In this document: piece after piece, positions 1-11,388 of the stretch | Position numbering within the stretch: the first letter of the stretch is position 1 | How the letters are laid out: each line of letters opens with the position of its first letter | Assembly (NCBI RefSeq): GCF_021502575.1 | Contig: NZ_JAKFGN010000001.1 | Span: 1,984,001-2,048,000 of the forward strand | Direction of reading: 5' to 3' | DNA: 64,000 bases | DNA from: Bradyrhizobium sp. G127 | Lineage (GTDB): Bacteria > Pseudomonadota > Alphaproteobacteria > Rhizobiales > Xanthobacteraceae | Translations under genes and position numbers: made by a program | Notes under the pieces: generated by a model | The model's database searches: none | Told to the model about the DNA's origin: nothing | The model's input: the letters and a program-made list of their open reading frames with translations, nothing else

Positions 1-157
1 CATCAGGGCTGTTCGGCCGGACGCCATACTGTGTGGCGTCGCGCCCAAGCGTGGACATCAATGGCGCTGCCTGTGCGCGTTCCGGCGTGGCCGTCAGCGC
101 CCCCGCTGCTGCACCGGCGGCGGTGGCATTGATGAGGCTGCGGCGGCTGATGTCCAT
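1..157 (-). CDS. Tat-exported repetitive protein, N-terminal part (runs off left edge)
   Basis: Reading leftward from the ATG at 157-155, the frame stays open to the window edge and gives 52 residues. The start carries a twin-arginine signal: MDISRRSLIN, then an alanine-rich hydrophobic stretch, then a probable AxA cleavage site near residue 31. The residues after it (LGRDATQYGVRPN) resemble the start of the TIGR03808 family of Tat-translocated, parallel beta-helix-like repetitive proteins of rhizobia; that assignment is from memory of the family. The protein would be folded in the cytoplasm and exported by Tat. Only the beginning is visible, so its function cannot be judged. Confidence 0.65.
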   Translation of the reverse strand, partial: MDISRRSLINATAAGAAAGALTATPERAQAAPLMSTLGRDATQYGVRPNSPD

Positions 158-303
158 GACTTGGCTCGATCTGTCTGACGGCGTTTCCGGCTGGAAACGC
201 CGATCCAAGACCTAATGCAGGAATGCAGCGAACGCGTGCGCGGGCACGTATGTTTGCGTGCGATTGTCGATGGTAGGGTTAATGGAATGAAGCCGCGCGG
301 TGC

Positions 304-1551
304 TCAGACGGGAGCATTATGCGGCGTGAACAGCCGGCCCTTTTCCACGACCAGCACGACGGCAAGCGCCAGCACCGCGCTTAGCAGGGCGCCGGTGGCC
401 AGCGGCACCAGCGTGCCGTCAAAATACTGGCCGATGGCGGAGCCGACCGCGATTCCGATCAGTGTCGTGATCGATCCGAACAGCGACGAGGCGGTGCCCG
501 CGATATGTCCCTGCGGCTCCATCGCCAGCGCGGAAAAATTGGAGAACATCAGCCCAAAAGTGAACAGGCTGGCGGTGGCCAGGACCATGAGCAGGGCGAG
601 GGGAAGCCATCCCGCCAGCGCCGCGGTCAGCATAAGCACGGCGACGGCCAGTTGGCCTATGAGCGCTGTGTGCGAGATCACGCGCATGCCGTAGCGGCCG
701 ACGATGCGCGAGTTCAGGAAACCGGCGACGGCGATCCCGATGGCGATGGTGGCAAACGCCAGCGGAAAGTAATGGCCGAGCCCATAGATGCCGGTGAAGA
801 TCTGCTGCGATGACAGGACATAGCCGAACAGGATTCCCTGCACGCTGCCGGCGGCGAGCGCATAGCCGAAGGTCTGCCGGTTGGTCAGCGCCTGCCGGAA
901 ATTGCGCGTGACCTCACCGACGGCGAGAGACTTGCGCTCGCTGAGCGGCAACGTTTCCGGCAGGCGGAGAACGATCCAGCCCAGCGTCAGCAGGCCGAAC
1001 ACCAGAAGTACGATGAAGATTCCGTGCCACTCCCCGAGCAGCATGATGGCCTGTCCGATCGACGGAGCGATCACCGGTACCGAAATGAAGATCATCATTG
1101 CGAGCGACACCACGCTGGCCATACGGCGGCCGCTGTAGCAATCGCGGACGATGGACGTGGCGATCACACGCGACGCCGCCGTGCCCAGCCCTTGCATGGC
1201 GCGGGCGAGGAGCAGCGTTTCGAAGGTGGGCGCGATGATCGCCAGAAGGCTGGCGATACCGTAGACGATCAGCCCGCCGAGCAGGATCGGCCGCCGTCCG
1301 AAACGGTCGGACAGCGGACCCATGACGAACTGTCCGGCACCGAAGCCGGTCAGGAAGACCGAGAGGACGGCCTGCACGCGATTGGCATCACCGATGTGGA
1401 ACGCCGCCGCGACATTGGGCAACGCGGGCAGCATCAGGTCCATGGCCAGCGGATTGAGCGCCATGATGGCGGCCACCAAGGCGACGAACTCGCGGAAGCC
1501 CATCGGGCGATGGGTCGAGGAAACCCAGGCGTTGGCGCTGGTATCGGTCAT
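304..1551 (-). CDS. Bcr/CflA-type multidrug efflux MFS transporter
   Basis: The 415-residue protein has the length and about 12 hydrophobic helices of a drug:proton antiporter of the major facilitator superfamily, DHA1 branch. The family A motif appears in the loop after helix 2 as GPLSDRFGRRP, and the N-terminal segment DLMLPALPNVA fits Bcr/CflA (bicyclomycin/chloramphenicol) exporters. It acts in the inner membrane. It stands alone, transcribed leftward, about 110 bp before the downstream end of the pcp gene. The substrate cannot be predicted. Confidence 0.88.
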   Translation of the reverse strand: MTDTSANAWVSSTHRPMGFREFVALVAAIMALNPLAMDLMLPALPNVAAAFHIGDANRVQAVLSVFLTGFGAGQFVMGPLSDRFGRRPILLGGLIVYGIASLLAIIAPTFETLLLARAMQGLGTAASRVIATSIVRDCYSGRRMASVVSLAMMIFISVPVIAPSIGQAIMLLGEWHGIFIVLLVFGLLTLGWIVLRLPETLPLSERKSLAVGEVTRNFRQALTNRQTFGYALAAGSVQGILFGYVLSSQQIFTGIYGLGHYFPLAFATIAIGIAVAGFLNSRIVGRYGMRVISHTALIGQLAVAVLMLTAALAGWLPLALLMVLATASLFTFGLMFSNFSALAMEPQGHIAGTASSLFGSITTLIGIAVGSAIGQYFDGTLVPLATGALLSAVLALAVVLVVEKGRLFTPHNAPV

Positions 1552-1662
1552 GAAGGCGGCGGCTCACGGGAGAGGAGCCGCAGGTTTAGGCTTTGATACT
1601 GCGGTGCACAACTTGCCTTTGGGGTATGGCTGCCAGACGGAATTGGCGAACGTATCAGGCGA

Positions 1663-2322
1663 TCAGGCGACCGGTCTTGTCGATCGCGGGCGCGTTAGAG
1701 ATGCCATTTCCATGAGGATCGCTTCACCGGCATCCACCAGTTGTTCGAATGTCACCCTGTTCGGCGCGTGCCTGTGTGCAGTATCGCGCGGCACGAGCGG
1801 GACATGGATGAAGGCGGCAAGACGAGGGCCGCCGTCAGCGCGTTGCGCCTCGATGGCTCGCCAGCTCAGATAATTGCAAAGGTAATAGCCCGCGCTCAGC
1901 GAGGCGCGGGCGTCCACGCCGGTGGCCTGCGCGGCGCAGAGCAGCTTGAGCGTGTGCGTCCCGAAACGCCGCGTTGAATCCGCGCCATCCACGATGGTCC
2001 GGCTGCGGACCTCGGCGTGCTCGGCATCCGGCCAGATTTGCGTGACGGTATTGCGAGCGCGCGTCTCGATGCGGACGAACGGCGTGCGCGAGGCAAGCCC
2101 GAACATCAGCAGCGCGTCGGGGCGATGGGAGGCGATCAGCGCCGGCAGTTCGCGATCGACCGCACTGTAGGTCACCGGGAAAACGTGCCCGATCCGCTCC
2201 ACATCAGCGAGTGCCGGGCGGCGCAGGCGTAGCAAACGCGCGACCAGCTTTTCCGTCGGGTTGTATGGCGCGCCGGGAAACGGCCGGAAACCTGTAATCA
2301 GGATGCGCAGCCGCTCGCTCAT
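1663..2322 (-). CDS. pcp: Pyroglutamyl-peptidase I (peptidase C15)
   Basis: The enzyme removes N-terminal pyroglutamate from peptides in the cytoplasm. The 219-residue protein has the family start ILITGFRPFPG and the expected catalytic triad: Glu86 (in RIETRARN), Cys149 (in GYYLCNYL) and His173 (in FIHVP). The ATG at 2322 overlaps the last base of the meaB stop codon (TGATG); a GTG one codon earlier would overlap by four bases. Either start implies translation coupled to meaB. It is the last gene of the leftward methylmalonyl-CoA block, and no metabolic link to that pathway is evident. Confidence 0.88.
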   Translation of the reverse strand: MSERLRILITGFRPFPGAPYNPTEKLVARLLRLRRPALADVERIGHVFPVTYSAVDRELPALIASHRPDALLMFGLASRTPFVRIETRARNTVTQIWPDAEHAEVRSRTIVDGADSTRRFGTHTLKLLCAAQATGVDARASLSAGYYLCNYLSWRAIEAQRADGGPRLAAFIHVPLVPRDTAHRHAPNRVTFEQLVDAGEAILMEMASLTRPRSTRPVA

Positions 2323-3305
2323 CACGTCTCCAGCAACGCTGCAACCGAATCCGCCGCTACGGCAGGCGTCATGCGGCCATTGGCGACGGCAGCCTCAAGC
2401 TGTTTCACCTTGGTGCGGATCGCGGGATCGGAGCGCAGCCGTGCTTTCAGCCGATCTTCCAGCATGGTCCACATCCATTTGACCTGCTGGTCGCGGCGGC
2501 GCGCGTCGAACTCACTGGATGCTTTCATTGCCGTGCGATGCGCAAGGATTTTCTCCCACACTGCATCGATGCCTGCGCCGGTCAGCGCCGAATAGGTCAC
2601 CACCGGCGGAAACCAATGCTCCGATCGTGGCGAGAGGATGTGCAGCGCGGCGGTGTATTCGCCAGCGGCGGCCTTGGCGCGCTTGAGATTATCGCCATCG
2701 GCCTTGTTCACCGCGATCATGTCGGCAAGTTCGACAAGGCCCTTCTTGATGCCCTGCAATTCGTCGCCTGCGCCCGGCAGCATCAGTGCCAGAAAGAAAT
2801 CGGTCATGTCGCAGACGGCGGTTTCGGATTGGCCGATGCCGACGGTTTCCACCAGCACCACGTCGAAGCCTGCGGCCTCACACAGCAGCATCGCCTCGCG
2901 GGTCTTCGCCGCGACGCCGCCAAGCGTGCCCGAGGATGGCGAGGGGCGGATGAAAGCATTGTCCTCGGCGGAGAGCCTCGCCATGCGCGTCTTGTCGCCC
3001 AAAATCGAACCGCCGGTGCGCGCCGACGACGGATCGACCGCCAGCACCGCAACCTTGTGCCCCTTGCCGATCAGCGCCATGCCGAGCGCGTCGATGGTGG
3101 TGGATTTGCCGACACCCGGCGAGCCGGTGATGCCGACACGCACTGCGTTACCCGTGAGCGGCAGCAGTTCTTGAACGAGGTCGCGCGCCTGCGCCTGATG
3201 GTCGGCGCGGCGGCTTTCGATCAGGGTGATGGCACGGGCAAGCGCCGCGCGGTCGCCTGCACGAACGTTATTGGCAAGGCTCGCGGGCGTCACGGCGTTT
3301 TTCAT
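2322..3305 (-). CDS. meaB: Methylmalonyl-CoA mutase-associated GTPase MeaB (ArgK family)
   Basis: This G-protein chaperone loads and protects the adenosylcobalamin cofactor of methylmalonyl-CoA mutase. The 327-residue protein carries a Walker A motif at residues 61-69 (GSPGVGKST), the MeaB-typical VETVGIGQSE switch segment and an NKAD guanine-specificity motif. The frame is open for 80 codons further upstream, but that part is arginine-rich and antisense-like. The ATG at 3305 gives the normal family length and overlaps the stop of the preceding gene as ATGA. It lies downstream of mutB, as expected for its role. Confidence 0.93.
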   Translation of the reverse strand: MKNAVTPASLANNVRAGDRAALARAITLIESRRADHQAQARDLVQELLPLTGNAVRVGITGSPGVGKSTTIDALGMALIGKGHKVAVLAVDPSSARTGGSILGDKTRMARLSAEDNAFIRPSPSSGTLGGVAAKTREAMLLCEAAGFDVVLVETVGIGQSETAVCDMTDFFLALMLPGAGDELQGIKKGLVELADMIAVNKADGDNLKRAKAAAGEYTAALHILSPRSEHWFPPVVTYSALTGAGIDAVWEKILAHRTAMKASSEFDARRRDQQVKWMWTMLEDRLKARLRSDPAIRTKVKQLEAAVANGRMTPAVAADSVAALLET

Positions 3306-4117
3306 TTTTCGGATTTTTCTTTTTGTGCGGGCCGCTCGCCGCCGAAAATCGCCAGACCTTCGGGCGAGAGGAAGGACTTGAAGGCCGTCCACGGAACGAA
3401 CGCGTCGTAGGAGCCTTCGGCGTAAGCGCCGACGGCGTAGGGGCCATACTGGAATTCGAGGCCGGAGCTTTTTCCGGCCTCGGTTGACGGCGCGAGTAGG
3501 ACGGGGCCGATCTTCAGTAGCTTGGGTTCGATGTAACCCTGCCACGTCAGGTCTTCCGGAAAATAGGTGCCGCGCGCTTTCTTCTCTTCAACGAGCGACG
3601 CGATCACGGCTTTCAGAATTTCTTTCAGGGCAGGGCCGTTGTCTTTCAGTTCGGTGAAGAACGGGCGGATGCTGATCGGCTTGCCGGTTTTGTAGTCCCA
3701 GAGAAACGTCTCAAAACCGTGGTTCGGATGTGCACCGCCTGTGAAGCTGTATTCGCGGCGCAGGACGCTGACATAGCGGTTAGCGACGGTAGACTGGAGC
3801 GTGTAGTCGCGCTCGAGTTCCCACGTCCGCCCATTGCTGAAGAATTCCGGCGACTCCTTGAACTGCTTGTTGGCTTCCGCAAGGTTGCCGTTCGCCCATT
3901 TCCTGCCATCCGCAAGCAGATAGGCTGCGAGCTTTGCATTGGTCTTGATCGCCGTATCCAGCGTAATGCTGATCTTTGCGGCTTTGGACTTCAGGGAGAT
4001 ATCAGGCTTCTTCTCGGCTGCCGCACCCGCCGCGGCCGCTCCGAAAAAGAGACAAAGGGCAAATGCTGCGTACCTGACGAAGCCGGCGGGCCACGTGCCT
4101 TTCACGAACGACTCCAT
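3302..4117 (-). CDS. Exported DUF4163/DUF3298 (RsiV-like) protein
   Basis: The 271-residue protein has an N-terminal signal sequence with a hydrophobic core at about residues 15-33. A DUF4163-like region follows, then a DUF3298 domain marked by the motif TGGAHPNHG near residue 128. These domains also occur in the anti-sigma factor RsiV and in polysaccharide deacetylase PdaC, where they bind or face cell-wall material. No sigma factor is nearby, so a role as anti-sigma factor is not supported. It sits between mutB (26 bp gap) and meaB (4-bp overlap) and is probably co-transcribed with them. Why a periplasmic protein lies in a mutase operon is unclear. Confidence 0.75.
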   Translation of the reverse strand: MESFVKGTWPAGFVRYAAFALCLFFGAAAAGAAAEKKPDISLKSKAAKISITLDTAIKTNAKLAAYLLADGRKWANGNLAEANKQFKESPEFFSNGRTWELERDYTLQSTVANRYVSVLRREYSFTGGAHPNHGFETFLWDYKTGKPISIRPFFTELKDNGPALKEILKAVIASLVEEKKARGTYFPEDLTWQGYIEPKLLKIGPVLLAPSTEAGKSSGLEFQYGPYAVGAYAEGSYDAFVPWTAFKSFLSPEGLAIFGGERPAQKEKSEK

Positions 4118-4143
4118 CTGCGAGGACGATGAGAGCGAAACGG

Positions 4144-6303
<2,160 letters not shown>

Positions 6304-6338
6304 TATGCTGTCTCGGGTTTGCGCGCGGTCGACGCGCT

Positions 6339-6803
6339 TTACGTATTATGATCCGGATGCTGATAGCTGACAATGGCGGCAGCTTCGGCAGAACCCGATG
6401 ATTCTGCGGTGGTTTTGCCGGGAAGGTTGTGCAGATGGATGATCCAGGCGAGCTTTGATTCAATCCCGGTTTGGTAGGTTGGGACCACGCGATCGGGCCG
6501 GTCGAAGGCGCCGGTCAGCAGTTCGATTACCGAGCCGTTCAGCTTGCGATAGCTAAGCGGTGTTCCACAGGCGGCGCAGAAGTCGCGCTCCGCGATGGAC
6601 GAGGACCGGAAAGTTGCGGGCGTGCCGCGTGTCCAGGCGAAGTCGCCCTGCGGTATTTCCACGAGCGCCGCGAATGGCCCCGCCACAGCTTTCTGGCACA
6701 TCCGGCAATGGCAGACGCTGATACGCCCCGGCTTGGTGTAGGACGTAAAACGGACTGCGCCGCATTGGCAGCCGCCGGTCAAAACAGGCTCTCTATCTTT
6801 CAT
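6339..6803 (-). CDS. GFA-family zinc-binding protein (CENP-V/GFA)
   Basis: The family takes its name from glutathione-dependent formaldehyde-activating enzyme. Most members, including this one, are small zinc proteins of unproven activity. The 154-residue protein shows the zinc ligands CQCG (near residue 12), CHCRMC (near residue 32) and CAAC. An upstream extension is open but lacks family similarity. The ATG at 6803 is preceded by a good ribosome-binding site (GAGGTAAG), so that start was chosen. It is only 5 bp downstream of mutA and 35 bp upstream of mutB, so it appears to be part of the mutase operon. Confidence 0.85.
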   Translation of the reverse strand: MKDREPVLTGGCQCGAVRFTSYTKPGRISVCHCRMCQKAVAGPFAALVEIPQGDFAWTRGTPATFRSSSIAERDFCAACGTPLSYRKLNGSVIELLTGAFDRPDRVVPTYQTGIESKLAWIIHLHNLPGKTTAESSGSAEAAAIVSYQHPDHNT

Positions 6804-6808
6804 GGCGC

Positions 6809-8674
6809 TTACCTCATGAATTGATAGGCTGCTTTCAGTGTCGAGAGTGCATCCCCGCCGGCAAAGACGAAGTCGCCAACGCCGGCGGCGCGCAGGGCGG
6901 CTTCCAGTTCTCCGGGCCGGCCCGCCAGATAGATATGTTTTGCGCCGGCGGCGTGAAGAGCCTCGGCGGCGGCGACGGCATGGGTCGCATAGACCTTGTC
7001 GGACGAGCACAGGCACACGAGCGCTGTGCCGGACGTCTTGAATGCTGCGGCCAGCGCCGCCGGATCGGAAAAGCCGGCGGTGTCGAGAGCCTCGATGCCG
7101 CCAGTCTCGAAGAAGCTCTTGGCAAAGGTCGCGCGGGCGGTGAAGTCCGCTGCCGTGCCGAGACTGGCGAGAAACACTTTCGGACGCGATCCGCTGCTCT
7201 TCAGGATTTCATCCGATATGTCGCGCAGTGCTTCGAACGGGGCGGCCAGACGAATGGGTGCAAGCGGGTCAAATGTGACCGCCGGTGCATCTGCGGGGGG
7301 CAACACCACGGGCCTCGCATCCAGCACGGCCGGAATCTTCTCGTGAAGATTTGGGAATTCGCTGGCTCCGGTCAGCACGTCCTTGCGTCTGGCAATGTTG
7401 ACGTCGCGGGCCGCGCGCACGGTCGCGACTTTCGTCTGGATGATATTCTTCTCAAGCGCAGCGAACGCGCCGCCGGCTTTTTCGATCTCCTGAAACTGCG
7501 TCCATGCCGCTTCGCAAAGCTGCTTCGTCAGCATTTCGATGCCGCCCGAACCGGCAGCGGGGTCCGCGACTTTGTCGAGATTGGATTCTTCCAGCAGCAC
7601 GAGCTGCGTGTTGCGTGCGACGCGCCGCGCGAAGGTGTCCGGCAATCCGAGCGCCAGCGTGTGCGGCAGAACCGTGATGCTGTTGGCGCCGCCGAGGCCC
7701 GCGGAGAATGCCGCGATGGTCGCCCGCAGCATGTTCACGTCCGCGTCGCGCTGGGTCAGCATCCGCCACGCGGTGTCTGCTGCCACGAACAGCGGCTGCG
7801 GTGTCAGTCCGCAACTTTGTTCGACCCGCGCCCACAGCAGCCGCAGCGCGCGGAATTTCGCCATTGTCAGGAACTGGTCGGCATCCGCGCTCATTCGCGC
7901 GTAGATCATCCGCCGCGCGTCCTCCAGCGTGATGCCGGCTGCTTCCAGTGCGCGCAGATAGGCGACACCGGATGCGAGCACGAAGGCAAGCTCCTGTGCT
8001 TCCGAGCCACCGGCGTCGTGGATCGCGCGGCCGTCGGCCGCCGCAAACGGGCCGCGGAAACCGAGTTTCGAAAGTCTGACGATCTTGTCGCCGAAGACCT
8101 TCGCGGTGGATTCCCAGCTGCCCGGGCTGCCGCCACGGACGGCGTTGCCGCCGATGGGATCGAGACCGAAGCGGATATTGACGGCGGCGGGCTTGATCTT
8201 TCGCGCGACAAGAAGGTCCGCAAAGTGCTGGCCCATGTCGCGGGATTGCAGCCCGATTTCCAGCTCAACGGCGATGCCGGCATCGAGGTAGATGCCGTCA
8301 AGCGCGCGGGTCAGCGCCTCCCTGGTCGGAGGCAGGCCGTAACCGCGCGCGCCATTAGCTCCGGCGAAAATGAGCGTCAGGCCAGTGGCGCCGTTCTCAA
8401 GGTCGTGCAGCGCCTGCGCATTGGCGGCTGCCGCGTCGGGATGATCAACCCGCTGCATGATCTGCCACGGACTGCCTGCGGCGCGGGCGGGAATGGCCGT
8501 TGCATGGCGCGCGCGCTCGTAGATCGGCTCGATGCGCAAGCCGTCATAGGTCTTGCCCACGAGTTTCTCGAACGGCGCGCCTTTCAGAACGCTGTCGGCC
8601 AGCTTGCGCCAGTCGTCGCGGGTGGCCGGAGGAAATTCGGCGGCAAGCCGCAGATCATCAGTTTCGTTGGACAT
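6809..8674 (-). CDS. mutA: Methylmalonyl-CoA mutase small subunit
   Basis: The 621-residue protein is homologous to the catalytic subunit over the TIM barrel but is shorter. Its C-terminal Rossmann-like domain (FLASLGTAADFTARATF) lacks the DxHxxG cobalamin ligand found in mutB, which is the known condition of the non-catalytic small subunit. It would pair with the mutB product. It is the first gene of the leftward operon, 84 bp downstream of folK, with GGAG about 12 bases before the ATG. Confidence 0.93.
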   Translation of the reverse strand: MSNETDDLRLAAEFPPATRDDWRKLADSVLKGAPFEKLVGKTYDGLRIEPIYERARHATAIPARAAGSPWQIMQRVDHPDAAAANAQALHDLENGATGLTLIFAGANGARGYGLPPTREALTRALDGIYLDAGIAVELEIGLQSRDMGQHFADLLVARKIKPAAVNIRFGLDPIGGNAVRGGSPGSWESTAKVFGDKIVRLSKLGFRGPFAAADGRAIHDAGGSEAQELAFVLASGVAYLRALEAAGITLEDARRMIYARMSADADQFLTMAKFRALRLLWARVEQSCGLTPQPLFVAADTAWRMLTQRDADVNMLRATIAAFSAGLGGANSITVLPHTLALGLPDTFARRVARNTQLVLLEESNLDKVADPAAGSGGIEMLTKQLCEAAWTQFQEIEKAGGAFAALEKNIIQTKVATVRAARDVNIARRKDVLTGASEFPNLHEKIPAVLDARPVVLPPADAPAVTFDPLAPIRLAAPFEALRDISDEILKSSGSRPKVFLASLGTAADFTARATFAKSFFETGGIEALDTAGFSDPAALAAAFKTSGTALVCLCSSDKVYATHAVAAAEALHAAGAKHIYLAGRPGELEAALRAAGVGDFVFAGGDALSTLKAAYQFMR

Positions 8675-8758
8675 TCAGACAGTTAGCTCCCGGAACGGCT
8701 GTTTGGCGAGCGGAAAATGCCACGCGGCGGCGGACAAGCCAAATGGTTGTTTGGGTGT

Positions 8759-9250
8759 TTATTGCAAATCCGGCAGGCGTTCGATGCCGTCGGCTGATAG
8801 CTTTGCAAGGGCCTGGCGCGGGGTCTGTCCCGCGATGGGCCGGTCCGGCGCGATCTCCGCCAGCGGCACGAGCACAAAGGCGCGTTCGAACAGACGGGGA
8901 TGCGGCAGCGTCAGTTCCGGCTTGTCGAGGCGGACGTTATCATAGGCGATGATGTCGAGATCCAGAGTGCGCGGTCCCCAGCGCCGCTCATTGGCCCGGT
9001 CGCGGCCGAATTTTTTCTCGATCTTGTGCAGGGTGAACAGCAGGGCGTGCGGATCGAGGCCGGTCTCGATCTCGATGCAGGCGTTGACGAACGGCTCCTG
9101 CTGTTCGTCGCCCCAGGGCGGTGTCATGTAGTCGGATGAACGCGCGACCAGCGCCGCCTGCGTCATGCCACAGATATTGGCGATCGCCTTGACGAAGGTG
9201 GCCCGGACGTCGCCGACATTGCCGCCGAGAGCGATCAGGACGTCCGCCAT
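8759..9250 (-). CDS. folK: 6-hydroxymethyl-7,8-dihydropterin pyrophosphokinase
   Basis: FolK transfers pyrophosphate from ATP to hydroxymethyl-dihydropterin in folate synthesis. The 163-residue protein begins MADVLIALGGNVGD and contains the family signature WGPRTLDLDIIAYDN, which includes the magnesium- and ATP-binding aspartates. The frame is open 13 codons further up, but the ATG at 9250 gives the usual family start and lies 4 bp after the folB stop. It is the last gene of folP-folB-folK. Confidence 0.94.
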   Translation of the reverse strand: MADVLIALGGNVGDVRATFVKAIANICGMTQAALVARSSDYMTPPWGDEQQEPFVNACIEIETGLDPHALLFTLHKIEKKFGRDRANERRWGPRTLDLDIIAYDNVRLDKPELTLPHPRLFERAFVLVPLAEIAPDRPIAGQTPRQALAKLSADGIERLPDLQ

Positions 9251-9254
9251 AAAC

Positions 9255-9620
9255 TCAGGACCGCGTGCGGGTGATGATGACGCCGACATCGTCGAAGATC
9301 GCGGCGATTGGCGCGTGCGGCTTGTGAACCGTCACCTTGACGGCTCGGACGCGGATAAAGGCCGCAAGCACGGCCTCTGCGACGGCGCCTGCCGCGCGCT
9401 CCAGCAGATAGTAGTTGTGTCCTTTGAAGGCCGCGCTCGCGGTCGCGACCACATCGGAATAGGACACAGTATCGGCGAGCTTGTCGGTGCGGGAGGAGTC
9501 CGCGAGGTCGATGGACAGTTCAAGGTCGATTACGAAGCGCTGGCCGACTTCGGCCTCATGATCCATGACGCCATGCCGGGCGTGGATCAGAAGTCCCTTG
9601 ATGAAGATGGTGTCGCTCAT
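9255..9620 (-). CDS. folB: Dihydroneopterin aldolase
   Basis: FolB cleaves dihydroneopterin to hydroxymethyl-dihydropterin and glycolaldehyde. The 121-residue protein has the normal length and recognisable family segments: IFIKGLLIHARHGV at the start, EVGQRFVIDLEL with the conserved region around the catalytic glutamate, and a C-terminal VTVHKPHAP. It overlaps the folP stop as ATGA and is followed by folK after 4 bp. Confidence 0.94.
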   Translation of the reverse strand: MSDTIFIKGLLIHARHGVMDHEAEVGQRFVIDLELSIDLADSSRTDKLADTVSYSDVVATASAAFKGHNYYLLERAAGAVAEAVLAAFIRVRAVKVTVHKPHAPIAAIFDDVGVIITRTRS

Positions 9621-10474
9621 CGCTTGCCCTCGATCGCCGCTGCCACCCGCAGGGCCTGAACCGTTTCCGCCACGTCGTGCGCGCGAATGATTTTTGCGCC
9701 GCGCTGCGCAGCCAGCAGATGCGCAGCGATGGAGCCTCCGAGCCGCTGATGCGGTTCGGAGGGCGTCACCGCCGCGATGAACCGCTTGCGCGAGGCTCCC
9801 ACCAGGAGCGGCAGGCCAAACCGGCTGAGTTCGCCGAGCCGCGCCATCGCCGTCATGCTTTGCTCGGGCGTCTTGCCGAACCCGATGCCTGGATCGAGCA
9901 CTATATGTTCAGATGGAATGCCCGCCCTTGCAGCAATATCGAGCGAGCGTGCGAAAAACGCGACGATGTCTTGTATAATGTCGATGGCAGGATCGACGCT
10001 GTCGCGGTTGTGCATCACGATGACGGGCGCGCCATGCTCCGCGATCACGCGCGCCATGTCGGGATCGCGTTGCAGTCCCCACACGTCGTTGGCGATGGAG
10101 GCTCCCTTGCCGAGCGCCCATGCTGCGACCGATGCCTTCATGGTGTCGATCGAGACCGGGGTGCCCAGCGCGACGACGTCTGGCAGGATGGTTTCAAGCC
10201 GTTGCAATTCCTGTTCGGCGGAGACCGGTTGCGAGCCGTAGGGGCGGGTGGATTCCGCGCCGATGTCGAGGATGTCTGCGCCGCCCGCAATCATACGCCG
10301 CGCCTGCGCGAGCGCATGGTCCGGCGCAATGAATTTTCCGCCATCGGAGAACGAGTCCGGCGTGATGTTGAGGACGCCCATGACCGCTGGAAAGGGGGCG
10401 GCGAGCAGCGTTCGTAGCACCGGATGATGCTGCGCGGCAGCCGTATTCGGAGATATGGACGGGGCGGCCATCAT
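9617..10474 (-). CDS. folP: Dihydropteroate synthase
   Basis: FolP condenses p-aminobenzoate with the pterin pyrophosphate and is the sulfonamide target. Both family signatures are present: GVLNITPDSFSDGG at the N-terminal side and the loop GASRKRF near the C-terminus. DIGAESTRP and HNRD are also seen. The frame is open to 10558. The double ATG at 10474/10471 was preferred because the sequence further upstream is not conserved-looking, although no clear ribosome-binding site is visible there. It is the first gene of the fol operon. Confidence 0.93.
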   Translation of the reverse strand: MMAAPSISPNTAAAQHHPVLRTLLAAPFPAVMGVLNITPDSFSDGGKFIAPDHALAQARRMIAGGADILDIGAESTRPYGSQPVSAEQELQRLETILPDVVALGTPVSIDTMKASVAAWALGKGASIANDVWGLQRDPDMARVIAEHGAPVIVMHNRDSVDPAIDIIQDIVAFFARSLDIAARAGIPSEHIVLDPGIGFGKTPEQSMTAMARLGELSRFGLPLLVGASRKRFIAAVTPSEPHQRLGGSIAAHLLAAQRGAKIIRAHDVAETVQALRVAAAIEGKR

Positions 10475-10576
10475 GGCGTGGCTTTGCGCGGTCCCCGCAG
10501 GCCTGTCAAGCAAATGCAGGACGGGATGTGCCCAAGGTGCCTCGGGCGGCCTATGCAACCGGGGTTGTGGGCGGTT

Positions 10577-10999
10577 TCAGTAGGAAATCTTGAGCGGCAG
10601 CTTGCGGGCGCGCTGGATCAATTCGGCAACCGACTTGTCCGACGGTAGGACCCGGACCAGCTTGCGCTTGTCGTTCGCTTCCTTCATGGCCCGCGCCAGC
10701 CGCTCCGGATTACGCAACGCGAATTCGCGGACGGTCACGACGCCCGCCGCCCGCAGCAGTTCGGCCTTGGCTTTGCCCATGCCCTTGATGCGCATGCAGT
10801 CGGCGATGTTGGCCCATGCCAGCAGGTCCTGTTCGCTGAGCCCGGTCTTGGCCGCAAGCGCCTTTCGGGCCTTCACGGTGCTGGCGTTGTCGAGCAGGCC
10901 CGCCGTGGTGCGGATGCCCTCGGCCTTGAGTTTGGCCTGGGCATGCGGACCAAGTCCGTCAATATGCGAGATCGGGTACGATGAAATGGAACTGGACAT
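10577..10999 (-). CDS. DUF4332 helix-hairpin-helix protein
   Basis: The protein of about 140 residues contains two helix-hairpin-helix-like segments (ISHIDGLGPHAQAKLKAEGI and MRIKGMGKAKAELLRAAGV), as in DUF4332 proteins. Such motifs usually bind DNA non-specifically, but no function is established for the family. The ATG at 10999 was chosen because it sits just before the first conserved segment; a TTG three codons earlier is possible. It lies between folP and the DUF2267-like gene, transcribed leftward. Confidence 0.75.
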   Translation of the reverse strand: MSSSISSYPISHIDGLGPHAQAKLKAEGIRTTAGLLDNASTVKARKALAAKTGLSEQDLLAWANIADCMRIKGMGKAKAELLRAAGVVTVREFALRNPERLARAMKEANDKRKLVRVLPSDKSVAELIQRARKLPLKISY

Positions 11000-11022
11000 G
11001 AGACACAAGTCAAAAATGAATT

Positions 11023-11388
11023 TTACGCGAATTGCGAGAGGCCTGGCGTTTCGGCAATAATCGCGTTCATGCCTTCGGCACCGATTTTGTCGCGGCCGAA
11101 CCGGAAAAGTTCACGACCGGCAGATTTGATGTCGCCCATGCCGAGGCCGAAGCCCATCAACTTGGCGCCAAGGGCCATCACGCCGCCGCCGAACATGCTG
11201 GCAAGCCCGCCACCTGAACCGGCCGCAGCGATTGCCGTTTCCGCGCCGGGAATCTTGTCGATCAGGGCCTTCACGTGATCAGCCGGACCTTCCTTGCGCA
11301 AGAATCCAAGGATGGCACCGACAGTTTTTTCAGCCACAGCTTTATCGAGGCCGGCGTTTGCCGCCAGCCGATCAATCAGCTCGTCCAT
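11023..11388 (-). CDS. DUF2267-like small helical protein
   Basis: The 121-residue protein starts with an amphipathic helical region (MDELIDRLAANAGLDK), then a glycine- and methionine-rich middle (about residues 56-85) and another helix. The pattern resembles the DUF2267/DUF937 type of small helical proteins found in alphaproteobacteria. It has no signal peptide. It lies 23 bp upstream of the DUF4332 gene on the same strand. Function unknown; the family assignment is from pattern only. Confidence 0.65.
   Translation of the reverse strand: MDELIDRLAANAGLDKAVAEKTVGAILGFLRKEGPADHVKALIDKIPGAETAIAAAGSGGGLASMFGGGVMALGAKLMGFGLGMGDIKSAGRELFRFGRDKIGAEGMNAIIAETPGLSQFA

Noticed and set aside
3306-3545. 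80-codon N-terminal extension of MeaB
   Set aside because: It is arginine-rich, antisense-like and overlaps the upstream gene. The ATG at 3305 gives normal length and an ATGA coupling.
6821-8686. 621-codon open frame antisense to mutA
   Set aside because: The sense frame has full mutase homology. The antisense product has random composition with many Cys and Arg.
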